Positions 17,115-26,047 of a stretch of DNA of 64,000 bases are shown here, piece after piece. The notes below the pieces were generated by a model that saw only the letters and a list, made by a program, of their open reading frames with translations, searched no databases and was not told the DNA's origin. Origin of the DNA: CAZLFQ01 sp044229535 (lineage in GTDB: Bacteria; Pseudomonadota; Alphaproteobacteria; Rickettsiales; Midichloriaceae). The stretch spans positions 1,302,001-1,366,000 of the forward strand of contig JBGASU010000001.1 of assembly GCA_044229535.1 (NCBI GenBank), written 5' to 3'. The translations under genes were made by a program, and so were the position numbers. Numbering within the stretch: position 1 is the stretch's first letter; each line of letters starts with the position of its first letter.

Positions 17115-20003
17115 TTTTATCTTCTTAGCAACATCTAGATATTTCTTTAAGTAGCTTCCTGTTACGCTTTCTTTACAAGCAGCTACTTCTTCTGGTGTGC
17201 CGCATACTACAAGATTGCCACCTCTATCACCTCCGTATGGACCAATATCAACAACATAATCTGATGTTTTTATTACATCCATATTATGCTCGATAACTAC
17301 AACTGTGTTACCACCTTCTACTAGTTTATGAAGTACAGTTAAGAGCTTCCCGATATCGTGAGAATGTAAACCTGTAGTTGGTTCGTCTAGTATATAAAGC
17401 GTGCGTCCTGTAGATTTACGAGAAAGTTCTTTTGCTAACTTCACACGCTGTGCTTCGCCACCAGATAGGGTAGTGGCTGATTGGCCGATTTTCATATAGC
17501 CTAATCCCACTTCTTGCAGTGCTACTAGTTTTTCGTGGATAAGTGGAACTTTATCAAAAAAGTCTGCTGCCGCATCGACCGTAAGGCTTAGTACATCAGC
17601 TATAGAAAGACCTTTATATAAAATTTCTAATGTTTCTTTATTATAACGCTTGCCGTCACATTCATCGCAGCGCACATATACATCTGGGAGGAAGTGCATC
17701 TCGATTTTTAGTACACCATCTCCTTCGCACGCCTCGCATCTACCACCTTTCACGTTGAAAGAAAACCTGCCAGGTTTATAGCCACGTATTTTGGCTTCAG
17801 CTAATGCAGAATACCAATCACGAATTGGCGTGAAAGCTCCAGTATATGTAGCTGGATTTGAACGAGGAGTACGGCCGATTGGTGATTGATCAATTTCAAT
17901 TACTTTGTCGATATATTCCAATCCTGTAATTTTATCATGCTCGCCAGGTATGGCTTTAGCATTGTGCAATTTTTTGACTGTAGCTTTATATAAAGTATGA
18001 ATCGTCAAACTTGATTTTCCGCTTCCAGAAACGCCCGTGACACTGGTAAATGTCCCAAGTGGGAAAGAGACACTTACATTTCTCAAGTTGTTTGAGCGCG
18101 CTCCAACAACTTCAATATTTCTTCCTTTGTTATAAGGCCTACGTTTTTCTGGAACAGGAATAAATTTCTTACCTGATAAATACTGGCCGGTGATACTATT
18201 CGGATTTTTGGCAACTTCCTGAGGAGTTCCAAATGCTATGATTTCACCACCGTGAATTCCTGCGCCAGGACCTACGTCAATTAAGTGATCTGATGCTACC
18301 ATTGTGTCTTCATCATGCTCCACGACTATTACTGTATTTCCTAGGTCTCTTAGGTTTTTAAGTGTTTTTAGAAGTCTATCATTATCACACTGGTGAAGTC
18401 CGATTGACGGCTCGTCTAGTACGTACAACACGCCGCTTAATCCTGAGCCAATTTGTGATGCTAACCTAATACGTTGGCTTTCGCCTCCAGACAGTGTGCC
18501 CGATTCTCTATTTAATGTTAAATACTCCAAGCCAACATCGTTTAAAAATCCAAGTCTTCTAGTGATTTCTTTTAATACTCTTTCAGCGATTTGATTGTGT
18601 TTAGCGTTAAGTTTTTTATCTAATCCGTTAAACCACTTTACAGCCTCGCTGATAGTCATTTTTGTAACTTCGCCAATGTTTAAGCCGCCGACTTTAATGC
18701 TGAGAGATTCTGGCTTTAATCTATATCCGCCACAAGCACTACAATGTTTATCTGTTTGGTAGCGAGATAATTCTTCGCGTATGTAATCGCTTTCTGTACG
18801 TTTTACTTTTTCTTGTAGATATGGAATCACACCTTCAAAGGCTTTCTTAACAGATGTAGTTCTGAAGCCATCATCATATTTAAAAGTAATTTCTTGGCCT
18901 TCGTTGCCGTATAAAATTAGATTCTTGATATCTTCTGGTAGTTCGGCAAAAGGCTTCAACATGCTAAATTTATAGTGTGTGGCTAACCCTTCCAAGGTTT
19001 GAGAATAATACCTGTTATGCACCCCAGAATATTTATTGGTTACTTTGTGCCAAGGAGAAATTGCTCCTTCTTTTAAAGATAATTTTTGATCTGGTACAAC
19101 TAGGTTTGGATCAAAAAAGACTTCAACTCCAAGACCGTCACAAGAAGGGCATGCACCGTATGGGCTATTGAAAGAGAATATTCTAGGTTCAATCTCAGTT
19201 AATGTGAATCCAGAGACTGGGCACGCAAATTTTTCAGAGAAAATTAGAACATCACCTTCTTTGTGGTCGCATTTTGCACCTTTTGGAAGAGAGGCGATCT
19301 CTATTGCTAATAACCCGCCACTTAGTTTTAAAGATGTTTCAACGCTATCAGACAATCTATTGCCTAAAGCATCATCTAATTGCAGACGATCAACTACAAC
19401 TTCTACATCGTGTTTTAAGTTTTTATCTATTATAGGTAGTTCGTCAAAATCATAAATGATTCCGTCAACTTTTACGCGTTGATAACCTTGTTTTTGAAGT
19501 TGTATGAATTCTTTTCTATGTTCGCCTTTTTGACCTTTTACAATTGGTGCCAATACAAAAAGCTTAGTGCCTTTTGGCAGTTGATTTATAACTTCTACCA
19601 TTTGAGAAGCAGTTTGTTTTTCAATAGGTTTGCCAGTTGCGGGGGAATAAGGGATTCCGATTCTTGCGTATAGTAATCTCAGATAATCATAGATCTCTGT
19701 TGCGGTTGATACTGTCGAACGAGGATTCCTTGAAGTGGTTTTTTGATCTATCGCAATTGAGGGAGAAAGACCAGTTATCAATTCAACATCTGGCTTGTCT
19801 TGAATATCTAAAAACTGTCTAGCATATGCTGACAAGCTTTCAACATACCTTCTTTGCCCCTCAGCGTATATGGTATCAAATGCAAGAGATGATTTGCCAG
19901 ATCCACTGACGCCTGTTATTACAACTAGTTTATCCTTTGGTATATCTACGTTTACATTTTTTAAATTATGTACTTTAGCACCGCGAACTGATAGGGTTTT
20001 CAT
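17103..20003 (-). CDS. uvrA: Excinuclease ABC subunit A
   Basis: 966 residues, normal length for UvrA. Two ABC modules: Walker [17 protein letters not shown] near residue 31 and [16 protein letters not shown] near 656; signatures [12 protein letters not shown] and [12 protein letters not shown]; zinc fingers CPVSG...CPSCDGLG (~262-288), CSACGG (~423) and CEACEGDG...CDECDG. It recognises bulky DNA lesions and loads UvrB in nucleotide excision repair. It is the only nucleotide excision repair gene in the window. Divergent from fabD across 163 bp that hold no other gene. Confidence 0.98.
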   Translation of the reverse strand: MKTLSVRGAKVHNLKNVNVDIPKDKLVVITGVSGSGKSSLAFDTIYAEGQRRYVESLSAYARQFLDIQDKPDVELITGLSPSIAIDQKTTSRNPRSTVSTATEIYDYLRLLYARIGIPYSPATGKPIEKQTASQMVEVINQLPKGTKLFVLAPIVKGQKGEHRKEFIQLQKQGYQRVKVDGIIYDFDELPIIDKNLKHDVEVVVDRLQLDDALGNRLSDSVETSLKLSGGLLAIEIASLPKGAKCDHKEGDVLIFSEKFACPVSGFTLTEIEPRIFSFNSPYGACPSCDGLGVEVFFDPNLVVPDQKLSLKEGAISPWHKVTNKYSGVHNRYYSQTLEGLATHYKFSMLKPFAELPEDIKNLILYGNEGQEITFKYDDGFRTTSVKKAFEGVIPYLQEKVKRTESDYIREELSRYQTDKHCSACGGYRLKPESLSIKVGGLNIGEVTKMTISEAVKWFNGLDKKLNAKHNQIAERVLKEITRRLGFLNDVGLEYLTLNRESGTLSGGESQRIRLASQIGSGLSGVLYVLDEPSIGLHQCDNDRLLKTLKNLRDLGNTVIVVEHDEDTMVASDHLIDVGPGAGIHGGEIIAFGTPQEVAKNPNSITGQYLSGKKFIPVPEKRRPYNKGRNIEVVGARSNNLRNVSVSFPLGTFTSVTGVSGSGKSSLTIHTLYKATVKKLHNAKAIPGEHDKITGLEYIDKVIEIDQSPIGRTPRSNPATYTGAFTPIRDWYSALAEAKIRGYKPGRFSFNVKGGRCEACEGDGVLKIEMHFLPDVYVRCDECDGKRYNKETLEILYKGLSIADVLSLTVDAAADFFDKVPLIHEKLVALQEVGLGYMKIGQSATTLSGGEAQRVKLAKELSRKSTGRTLYILDEPTTGLHSHDIGKLLTVLHKLVEGGNTVVVIEHNMDVIKTSDYVVDIGPYGGDRGGNLVVCGTPEEVAACKESVTGSYLKKYLDVAKKIKKAG

Positions 20004-20166
20004 GATTATTCAATACTATTTAATTGTCGAATTAAGAAAGTATATCAGGGTATTTGCTATTATTCAATAGGACAATAGTTGTTAGATAATATAGTGCTGC
20101 TCATTGGTTAATACTTGAATAAATTAAGATTTTTAGATTATAATTGTTTTCTAATTTAGAGGTGGT

Positions 20167-21108
20167 ATGAAATCAGCATTATTATTTCCTGGGCAGGGCT
20201 CTCAATTTATTGGGATGGGGAAAGACTTATTCGAAACTTTTCAAGAATCTAAAGAGGTATTTCAAGAAGTTGACGATGTGCTTAACCAAAAGCTTTCGGC
20301 ATTAATGTTCAGCGGGGAGATTGAAGAATTAACCAAAACAGCAAATACCCAACCAGCAATAATGGCAGTTTCTATAGCTGCAGTTAAAGTTTTAGAAAAA
20401 CAAGGTGGGAAGAATTTATCAGATTTCGCAGATTGTGTAGCTGGTCACTCTCTTGGTGAATATAGTGCGCTTTGTGCCGCTGATATGTTTAGTCTATCAG
20501 ATGTAGCAAAGCTACTTAGAATTCGTGGGGACGCTATGCAAAGTGCAGTTCCAGTGGGGCAGGGTAGTATGCTAGCTCTAATTGGTGCTAATCTAGAAAA
20601 CGCTGATGCAATTTGTAAGGAGGCTTCGCATTTAGGTGTTTGTCAAATTGCCAATGATAATGGTGCAGGACAAATTGTTTTAAGTGGTGCGACCACCGCG
20701 GTTGATAGAGCAGCAGAAATTGCTACAAACCATGGTGTTAGAAAAGCTGTGAAATTAAATGTTAGTGCTCCTTTCCATTCGTCACTCATGAAGTCTGCAG
20801 CAGTGAAAATGCAGGATGCGTTGAGCGGTACATCTGCTAGTAGTTTGAATATCCCATTAGTTGCAAATGTATCTGCCCAAATTGAAACAGATAATTTGAG
20901 AATTAAAACATTGTTAGTTGAACAAGTGACTGGGCGTGTTAGATGGAGAGAGAGTATGGAGTTTATGATCTCTAAGGGCGTAGAATGTTTTGTCGAGGTT
21001 GGACCTAATAAAGTTCTTTCAACGATCGCAAAAAGAATGAATGAGAATGCAAAAATCTTTAGTATCCAGACACCTAAAGATATTGAAGAATATTTAAATC
21101 AGGTATAA
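20167..21108 (+). CDS. fabD: Malonyl-CoA:ACP transacylase
   Basis: 313 residues. N-terminal FPGQGSQFIGMG, the nucleophile elbow GHSLGEYSAL (~95), and the histidine in NVSAPFHSSLM (~200) are all present. It charges ACP with malonate for type II fatty acid synthesis. The start follows GAGGTGGT. It is followed 27 bp later by fabG, but acpP and fabF, often next in alphaproteobacteria, are absent here. Confidence 0.96.
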   Translation: MKSALLFPGQGSQFIGMGKDLFETFQESKEVFQEVDDVLNQKLSALMFSGEIEELTKTANTQPAIMAVSIAAVKVLEKQGGKNLSDFADCVAGHSLGEYSALCAADMFSLSDVAKLLRIRGDAMQSAVPVGQGSMLALIGANLENADAICKEASHLGVCQIANDNGAGQIVLSGATTAVDRAAEIATNHGVRKAVKLNVSAPFHSSLMKSAAVKMQDALSGTSASSLNIPLVANVSAQIETDNLRIKTLLVEQVTGRVRWRESMEFMISKGVECFVEVGPNKVLSTIAKRMNENAKIFSIQTPKDIEEYLNQV

Positions 21109-21135
21109 AACCTAATAAAAATTCTGGAGAAAAAC

Positions 21136-21876
21136 ATGTTTTCATTAGCAGGTAAAAATGCGTTAGTAACAGGCGCAACTGGTGGTATTGGCCATGCAAT
21201 AGCTAAAAAATTACATCAGGCGGGTGCAAATATAATAATAAGTGGTACTAGAGAAAATGTGCTACAAGAGTTAGCAAATGAACTTAAGGAACGTGTTGTA
21301 GTTCTGCCAGCAAATTTAAAAAATTCTGAAGACATAATCGGCCTTTATGCGAAGGCTGAAGAGAAAGCTGGGCAGGTTGATATAATAGTATGCAATGCAG
21401 GGATTACGCGTGACAACCTTCTTATCAGAATGAGTGAGCAAGAATTTGATGAAGTGATTAACGTTAATCTAAAAGCTGTTTGGTTATTAAATCGCGAAGC
21501 TGCTAAAGCTATGACTAAAAGAAGAAGTGGTAGAATTATAAATATCTCTTCGGTAGTAGGTGAGTCTGGAAATTTTGGTCAAACCAATTATGCGGCGGCA
21601 AAAGCTGGTATTATTGGTATGACAAAGTCGGTAGCTTTAGAGTGTGCTACTCGCGGAGTCACAGCGAACTGTATAGCTCCAGGATTTATTAAGACCCCAA
21701 TGACAGAAGCTATTCCAGAAAATGTTGTTAAGGAAAAAATCTTGCCTAAAATTCCAATGGGAATGATGGGCGAGCCTGATGACATCGCAAACGCAGCCTT
21801 GTTTTTAGCGTCAAATGAAGCTAGACTTATTACAGGGCATACAATTGATGTGAACGCGGGGATGTACATGAGGTAG
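21136..21876 (+). CDS. fabG: 3-oxoacyl-ACP reductase
   Basis: 246 residues, a classical short-chain dehydrogenase. TGATGGIGHA binds NADPH, NAG occurs in VCNAGITRDNLL, and the catalytic set is S in NISSVVG with Y-x(3)-K in TNYAAAKAG. It reduces beta-ketoacyl-ACP. A good ribosome binding site (CTGGAGAA) precedes the ATG. Operon with fabD. Confidence 0.96.
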   Translation: MFSLAGKNALVTGATGGIGHAIAKKLHQAGANIIISGTRENVLQELANELKERVVVLPANLKNSEDIIGLYAKAEEKAGQVDIIVCNAGITRDNLLIRMSEQEFDEVINVNLKAVWLLNREAAKAMTKRRSGRIINISSVVGESGNFGQTNYAAAKAGIIGMTKSVALECATRGVTANCIAPGFIKTPMTEAIPENVVKEKILPKIPMGMMGEPDDIANAALFLASNEARLITGHTIDVNAGMYMR

Positions 21877-21901
21877 TGCCTCTACTCCGCCTTTAAAGGC
21901 A

Positions 21902-22999
21902 ATGATAGAACAAAAATATTTAGAATTAATTCAAAATTCTGGTCTTGAGAAAGATTTAAGACAGCTTGATCTTGTTCATAAACTAGATCGATATAAGTCC
22001 AAAATAGATGCGCCTAAAAAACTCATCTCAAAGCTTGTAAATTCTTTGCGTTTCAAGAGCCATAAACACAGTCGTGGGATCTATGTATGGGGCGAAGTTG
22101 GTAGAGGTAAATCCATGCTTATGGATTTGTTTTTTAATTCTCTAGAAAATAAACATAAGCTAAGAGTGCACTTCCATGAATTTATGAAAAACTTTCATAA
22201 GTCCCTCGATCACTGGCGCAAGAAGCATAAGGACTCAGAAAGTGCGGCTGACCCTATTCCTCAGCTCGCTAAAGAAATTTCAAAAAAATACGAAGTGATT
22301 TGTTTTGATGAGTTGCAAGTCACAAATATTGCAGATGCAATGATACTTTATAGGCTGTTTGATTCTTTGCTAGGTTATGGCACGTATCTGTTTATTACTT
22401 CAAATAGAATCCCTTCTGATTTATATAAAGATGGTCTACAAAGAGAACATTTTTTACCATGTATTAAGCTCTTAAAATCTGAGTTAGAAGTATTCGAGCT
22501 TAATAATTTTAAAGACTATAGATTGGATAAAATAAAATCGCTCAAGCAAAGATATTTTGCGCCGATAAATTCTAGCAATGATAATCAAATCGATAAAATC
22601 ATAAAAGACTTAACTGGTCACGAAGAGCTTGGGTTTAGCGATGTGTATGTAGATAACTCCAGAAGCTTAAAAGCTGTAAGATCTTATGGTGGGGTGGCTG
22701 TCTTTACTTTTAAAGAGTTATGCGAAGTACCGTATGGTGCTATTGATTATATAGCTTTGTGTAACCATTTTAGCACTATAGTGATCAAGCATATTCCAGA
22801 TCTTAATCCAGCTAACCATAATGAAGCTTTGAGGTTTATTACACTTATTGACTGTATGTACGAAAATAAGACAAAGTTGATTTGTTCCGCGGCTAATAAG
22901 CCAGAATTGTTGTATAATAGTGGAAAAAACGCTTTTGAATTCCAGAGAACAATATCGCGTTTGAATGAAATGTTGAGTGATGACTATATTTTTAGTTAG
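21902..22999 (+). CDS. zapE: Cell division ATPase ZapE (AFG1/LACE1 family)
   Basis: 365 residues. Walker A GEVGRGKSMLMDLF (~60), a conserved HFHEFMKNFHK block, Walker B VICFDELQVTNIADAM, and ITSNRIPSDLYKDGLQREHFLP are the AFG1 family pattern. In bacteria the protein acts at the Z-ring; the mitochondrial homologue handles respiratory proteins. It starts 25 bp after fabG and is probably in that operon. Confidence 0.95.
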   Translation: MIEQKYLELIQNSGLEKDLRQLDLVHKLDRYKSKIDAPKKLISKLVNSLRFKSHKHSRGIYVWGEVGRGKSMLMDLFFNSLENKHKLRVHFHEFMKNFHKSLDHWRKKHKDSESAADPIPQLAKEISKKYEVICFDELQVTNIADAMILYRLFDSLLGYGTYLFITSNRIPSDLYKDGLQREHFLPCIKLLKSELEVFELNNFKDYRLDKIKSLKQRYFAPINSSNDNQIDKIIKDLTGHEELGFSDVYVDNSRSLKAVRSYGGVAVFTFKELCEVPYGAIDYIALCNHFSTIVIKHIPDLNPANHNEALRFITLIDCMYENKTKLICSAANKPELLYNSGKNAFEFQRTISRLNEMLSDDYIFS

Positions 23000-23017
23000 T
23001 AATCTGCTTAAATTGCC

Positions 23018-23046
23018 TTGACATAAACTCAATATCGTTATAAATA
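23018..23046 (+). promoter_or_regulatory. Candidate promoter of the secE-nusG-ribosomal operon
   Basis: TTGACA at 23018-23023 is followed by TATAAA at 23039 (15 bp) or TAAATA at 23041 (17 bp). It lies about 100 bp before secE in the only gap ahead of the operon. Confidence 0.45.
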
Positions 23047-23148
23047 TCACCTTCACGCATGTAAAATATGGTGTTTTATGTGGCATTGATGCTTAAGCTT
23101 CTGGCTTAAGATAAAGTCGCTAAAGTATTGAAAAACAGAGGCTAGTCT

Positions 23149-23331
23149 ATGGAAATAGCAAGATTTTATAAAGAAGTTAAGTCAGAGATAGGCAGAATTT
23201 CTTGGCCTTCTAGGAAGGAGACTATGACTGCTTCGGGTCTAGTTTTTGTTTTGGCTGCAGTTGCTGGTTTGTTTTTTTTGCTGGTTGATGCAGTTGTTTA
23301 CAGGGTGATTCATTTTATTTTGGGATTATAA
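23149..23331 (+). CDS. secE: Protein translocase subunit SecE
   Basis: 60 residues, the short single-span form. The amphipathic cytoplasmic helix with EVKSEIGRISWPSRKET is the family signature, followed by one membrane helix (~30-55). It clamps SecY in the Sec translocon. Start supported by AGAGG before ATG and by its place ahead of nusG. Confidence 0.95.
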   Translation: MEIARFYKEVKSEIGRISWPSRKETMTASGLVFVLAAVAGLFFLLVDAVVYRVIHFILGL

Positions 23332-23334
23332 ATA

Positions 23335-23868
23335 GTGGCAAGTCGCTGGTACATCGTTAACACTCTCTCAGGTTATGAGCACAAAGTTGCTAAGTTGATC
23401 AAAGATCATGCTGAGAAAAAAGGTTATGCCGAAAAATTTGAAGAAATAGTTGTTCCAGTGGAAAACGTAACTGAAGTTAAAAAAGGGAAGAAAGTTACCT
23501 CGGAAAAAAAGATTTTTCCTGGATATATAATGATTAAAATGGAATTAGACGATGCCTCTTGGAATTTAGTGAAAAATATTCCTAGAGTAGCTGGATTTTT
23601 AGGTGGTAGTGGTAAGCCAGCCCCAATTCCAGAGAGGGAAGTTCAGAGGCTGATGCAGCAAGTGCAAGAAGGCTCTGTGGCGAAAGATGTAGAGTTAACT
23701 TTTGACGTTGCTGAGCAAATTAAGATTATCGAGGGGCCGTTTCAAACATTTACAGGTGTTGTTGATGAAGTGGATTTGGCTAAAAAGAAACTTAAAGTTT
23801 CTGTGTCAATATTTGGTAGGCCTACCCCTGTTGAATTAGAGTTTAATCAAGTAGAAAAATTTAAATAA
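23335..23868 (+). CDS. nusG: Transcription termination/antitermination factor NusG
   Basis: 177 residues from a GTG start three bases after secE. NGN domain with RWYIVNTLSGYEHKVA and FPGYIMIKME, then the C-terminal KOW domain (IIEGPFQTFTGVVDEVD). It binds RNA polymerase and links it to Rho or the ribosome. The absence of a good ribosome binding site suggests coupling to secE translation. Confidence 0.97.
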   Translation: MASRWYIVNTLSGYEHKVAKLIKDHAEKKGYAEKFEEIVVPVENVTEVKKGKKVTSEKKIFPGYIMIKMELDDASWNLVKNIPRVAGFLGGSGKPAPIPEREVQRLMQQVQEGSVAKDVELTFDVAEQIKIIEGPFQTFTGVVDEVDLAKKKLKVSVSIFGRPTPVELEFNQVEKFK

Positions 23869-23886
23869 TTATTTAGGAGAGAAGTC

Positions 23887-24333
23887 GTGAAGAAGAAAGA
23901 ACCCGTTGGTAGCATATCGTTGCAAGTCCCTGCTCATCAAGCCAATCCATCGCCTCCCATTGGTCCTGCTTTGGGTCAAAGAGGTTTGAACATTATGGAG
24001 TTTTGTAAGCAGTTTAACGATCATTGTAAAAAAAGAGGGTATGCTCCTGGTGACGTAATACCTACGGTTATTACGTATTTTGCTGATAAAACATTTACTT
24101 TTATCACGAAAATGCCTCCAGTGCCTAACATGATAAAAAAAGCTCTTGGTATTACAAGTGGGGCTAAGACTCCAGGTACGCAAGTTATTGGTACGATTAC
24201 AATGGCTCAGATTAATGAGATTGCTAAGTCTAAGATGGATGATATGGGTGTTGATAATATTGAAGCTGCTATCAGTATGGTTAAAGGAACCTGTGTTTCT
24301 ATGGGTGTAAAGATTAAAGACGGAGATGCGTAA
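23887..24333 (+). CDS. rplK: 50S ribosomal protein L11
   Basis: 148 residues from a GTG start preceded by TAGGAGAG. QANPSPPIGPALGQRGLNIMEFC and the C-terminal RNA-binding domain ending with the signature around GTCVSMGVKI are typical. It forms the GTPase-associated centre with 23S rRNA. Confidence 0.97.
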   Translation: MKKKEPVGSISLQVPAHQANPSPPIGPALGQRGLNIMEFCKQFNDHCKKRGYAPGDVIPTVITYFADKTFTFITKMPPVPNMIKKALGITSGAKTPGTQVIGTITMAQINEIAKSKMDDMGVDNIEAAISMVKGTCVSMGVKIKDGDA

Positions 24334-24335
24334 AT

Positions 24336-25040
24336 ATGGCTAAGTTAGGTAAGAGAATTAGAGAAGCGGTAAAGTTAGTTCAAGCTGAAAAGCAGTACTC
24401 GCTTGATGAGGCTGTGGAAGTTATTTCGGCTTATACAAAAAAAGGTAAAGTGAAGTTTGACGAAAGCGTTGAGGTGGCTCTAAGACTTGGGGTTGACCCA
24501 AAGCAATCAGACCAGCTAGTTCGTGGTGCTGTAGCTATGCCGAATGGTTTGGGTAAGACCATAAAGGTAGCTGTATTTAGCGAGCCTGATAAAGTTAAAG
24601 AAGCAAAAGAAGCAGGTGCGGATATTTGTGGTTCTGAAGACCTGATAGAAATTGTGAAAAATGGCAAGATTGATTTTGACATAGCTATCGCTACTCCTGG
24701 AATGATGGCGAACGTTAGTAAATTAGGTAAAGTTTTAGGGCCAAGAGGCTTAATGCCTAATCCTAAGCTTGGTACAGTTTCTAACAATATTAAAGAAGCT
24801 GTAGGAAAAGCTAAAGCAGGTCAGGTTGAATTTAAAGTGGAGAAGGCTGGTATTGTTCATGCTGCGGTTGGTAAAGTAAGTTTTGCTCCAAAAGCTATAA
24901 AAGAAAATATCTTAGCGCTTTATGAGGCTGTATTAAATGCAAAGCCTACAAGTTCAAAAGGTGTATATATGCAGTCGATGTATTTGAGTACTTCGATGGG
25001 GCCTTCAATTAGGCTTGACATGGCAAAAGTGATGGGATAA
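24336..25040 (+). CDS. rplA: 50S ribosomal protein L1
   Basis: 234 residues, usual length. LRLGVDPKQSDQLVRGAV, GLMPNPKLGTVS and the C-terminal SMGPSIRLD are family motifs. It forms the L1 stalk and in other bacteria represses its own operon by binding the mRNA leader; no such leader structure was confirmed here. Starts 2 bp after rplK. Confidence 0.97.
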   Translation: MAKLGKRIREAVKLVQAEKQYSLDEAVEVISAYTKKGKVKFDESVEVALRLGVDPKQSDQLVRGAVAMPNGLGKTIKVAVFSEPDKVKEAKEAGADICGSEDLIEIVKNGKIDFDIAIATPGMMANVSKLGKVLGPRGLMPNPKLGTVSNNIKEAVGKAKAGQVEFKVEKAGIVHAAVGKVSFAPKAIKENILALYEAVLNAKPTSSKGVYMQSMYLSTSMGPSIRLDMAKVMG

Positions 25041-25094
25041 CATCGCCCTTCAAAATACAAGTGAAATGTAAATTAACAGATTAGTGGACGTAAC

Positions 25095-25580
25095 GTGGAT
25101 AAGGTTAAAAAAAGAGAAGTAGTAGAGCAGCTTAAAAGCGCTTTCACCTCTTCACAAGTTGTGATTGTTTCTCATAATAAAGGATTGACAGTTTTACAAG
25201 ATAAAAACTTAAGAAGACAAGTTAAAAAAACTTCTTCTCAGTACAGAGTAACAAAGAATACATTGGCACAACTAGCCATAAAGGGAACTCAATTTGAGAG
25301 TTTGAATGACTTGTTCCAAGGGCCTACAACCATTGCATTTGCTGAAGAGCCAGTTGCAATTTGTAAAGCTTTGGTGAACTTTTCAAAAGAAAATTCAAAA
25401 CTTGAGGTTTTGGGTGGTGTTGTTGATGGTAAATTTCTTGATGCAAATGCTGTGAAAGAGATGGCGTCTCTGCTTTCTCTCGACGAGCTACGTGGCAAGA
25501 TTGTTGGCTTGTTACAAGCTCCTGCAGCTCAGCTTGCAAGAGTATTCAAAGCTTATGCTGATAAAGAACAAACAAATTAA
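25095..25580 (+). CDS. rplJ: 50S ribosomal protein L10
   Basis: 161 residues from GTG at 25095 (VDKVKKREVVEQL). The N-terminal RNA-binding part with YRVTKNTLAQLAIKGT and the C-terminal helix that binds L7/L12 dimers are present. A 54-bp gap separates it from rplA. Confidence 0.95.
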   Translation: MDKVKKREVVEQLKSAFTSSQVVIVSHNKGLTVLQDKNLRRQVKKTSSQYRVTKNTLAQLAIKGTQFESLNDLFQGPTTIAFAEEPVAICKALVNFSKENSKLEVLGGVVDGKFLDANAVKEMASLLSLDELRGKIVGLLQAPAAQLARVFKAYADKEQTN

Positions 25581-25604
25581 TTTTAGATAGAAAAGGAGAA
25601 TAGA

Positions 25605-25973
25605 ATGGCTAATCTAGAACAAATCGTAAATGATCTTTCAAATCTTACAGTAATGGAAGCGACACAGCTTTCTAAGCTTCTCGAAGAGAAGTGGGGTGTG
25701 TCTGCTGCTGCTCCAGTGGCCGCTGCCGCTGCAGGTGGTGCTGCTGCTGTTGAGGAAAAAACAGAGTTCGATGTAATTCTTGTTGACGGTGGTGCAAATA
25801 AAGTTGGCGTGATTAAAGAAGTGAGAGCTATAAACTCAGCGCTTGGATTGATCGAAGCTAAAACATTAGTTGAAGGGGCTCCAAAGCCAATCAAAACTGG
25901 TGTTTCTAAAGAAGAAGCTGCAAAAATGAAAGAGCAACTTGAAAAAGCTGGTGCGAAAGTAGAAATTAAATAG
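25605..25973 (+). CDS. rplL: 50S ribosomal protein L7/L12
   Basis: 122 residues. N-terminal dimerisation part, an Ala/Val hinge (~37-52), and the C-terminal domain [20 protein letters not shown] with the EGAPKPIK loop that contacts elongation factors. Strong ribosome binding site (AAAAGGAGAA). Confidence 0.97.
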   Translation: MANLEQIVNDLSNLTVMEATQLSKLLEEKWGVSAAAPVAAAAAGGAAAVEEKTEFDVILVDGGANKVGVIKEVRAINSALGLIEAKTLVEGAPKPIKTGVSKEEAAKMKEQLEKAGAKVEIK

Positions 25974-25997
25974 TTTTACTTTTAACTACATATTACT

Positions 25998-26027
25998 AAG
26001 GGTATATCAATAATTTGACATACCCTT
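25998..26027 (+). promoter_or_regulatory. Hairpin between rplL and rpoB (possible attenuator)
   Basis: AAGGGTAT (25998-26005) pairs with ATACCCTT (26020-26027) across a 14-base loop, without a long T-run. Partial termination between rplL and rpoB is known in enterobacteria and sets the ratio of ribosomal protein to RNA polymerase; the position fits that role. Confidence 0.5.
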
Positions 26028-26047
26028 TCACTGTTTAAAAAACTTTA

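Noticed and set aside
23000..23148. A possible tRNA-Trp, often found before secE
   Set aside because: No cloverleaf or T-arm could be made; only a promoter-like pair of hexamers is present.
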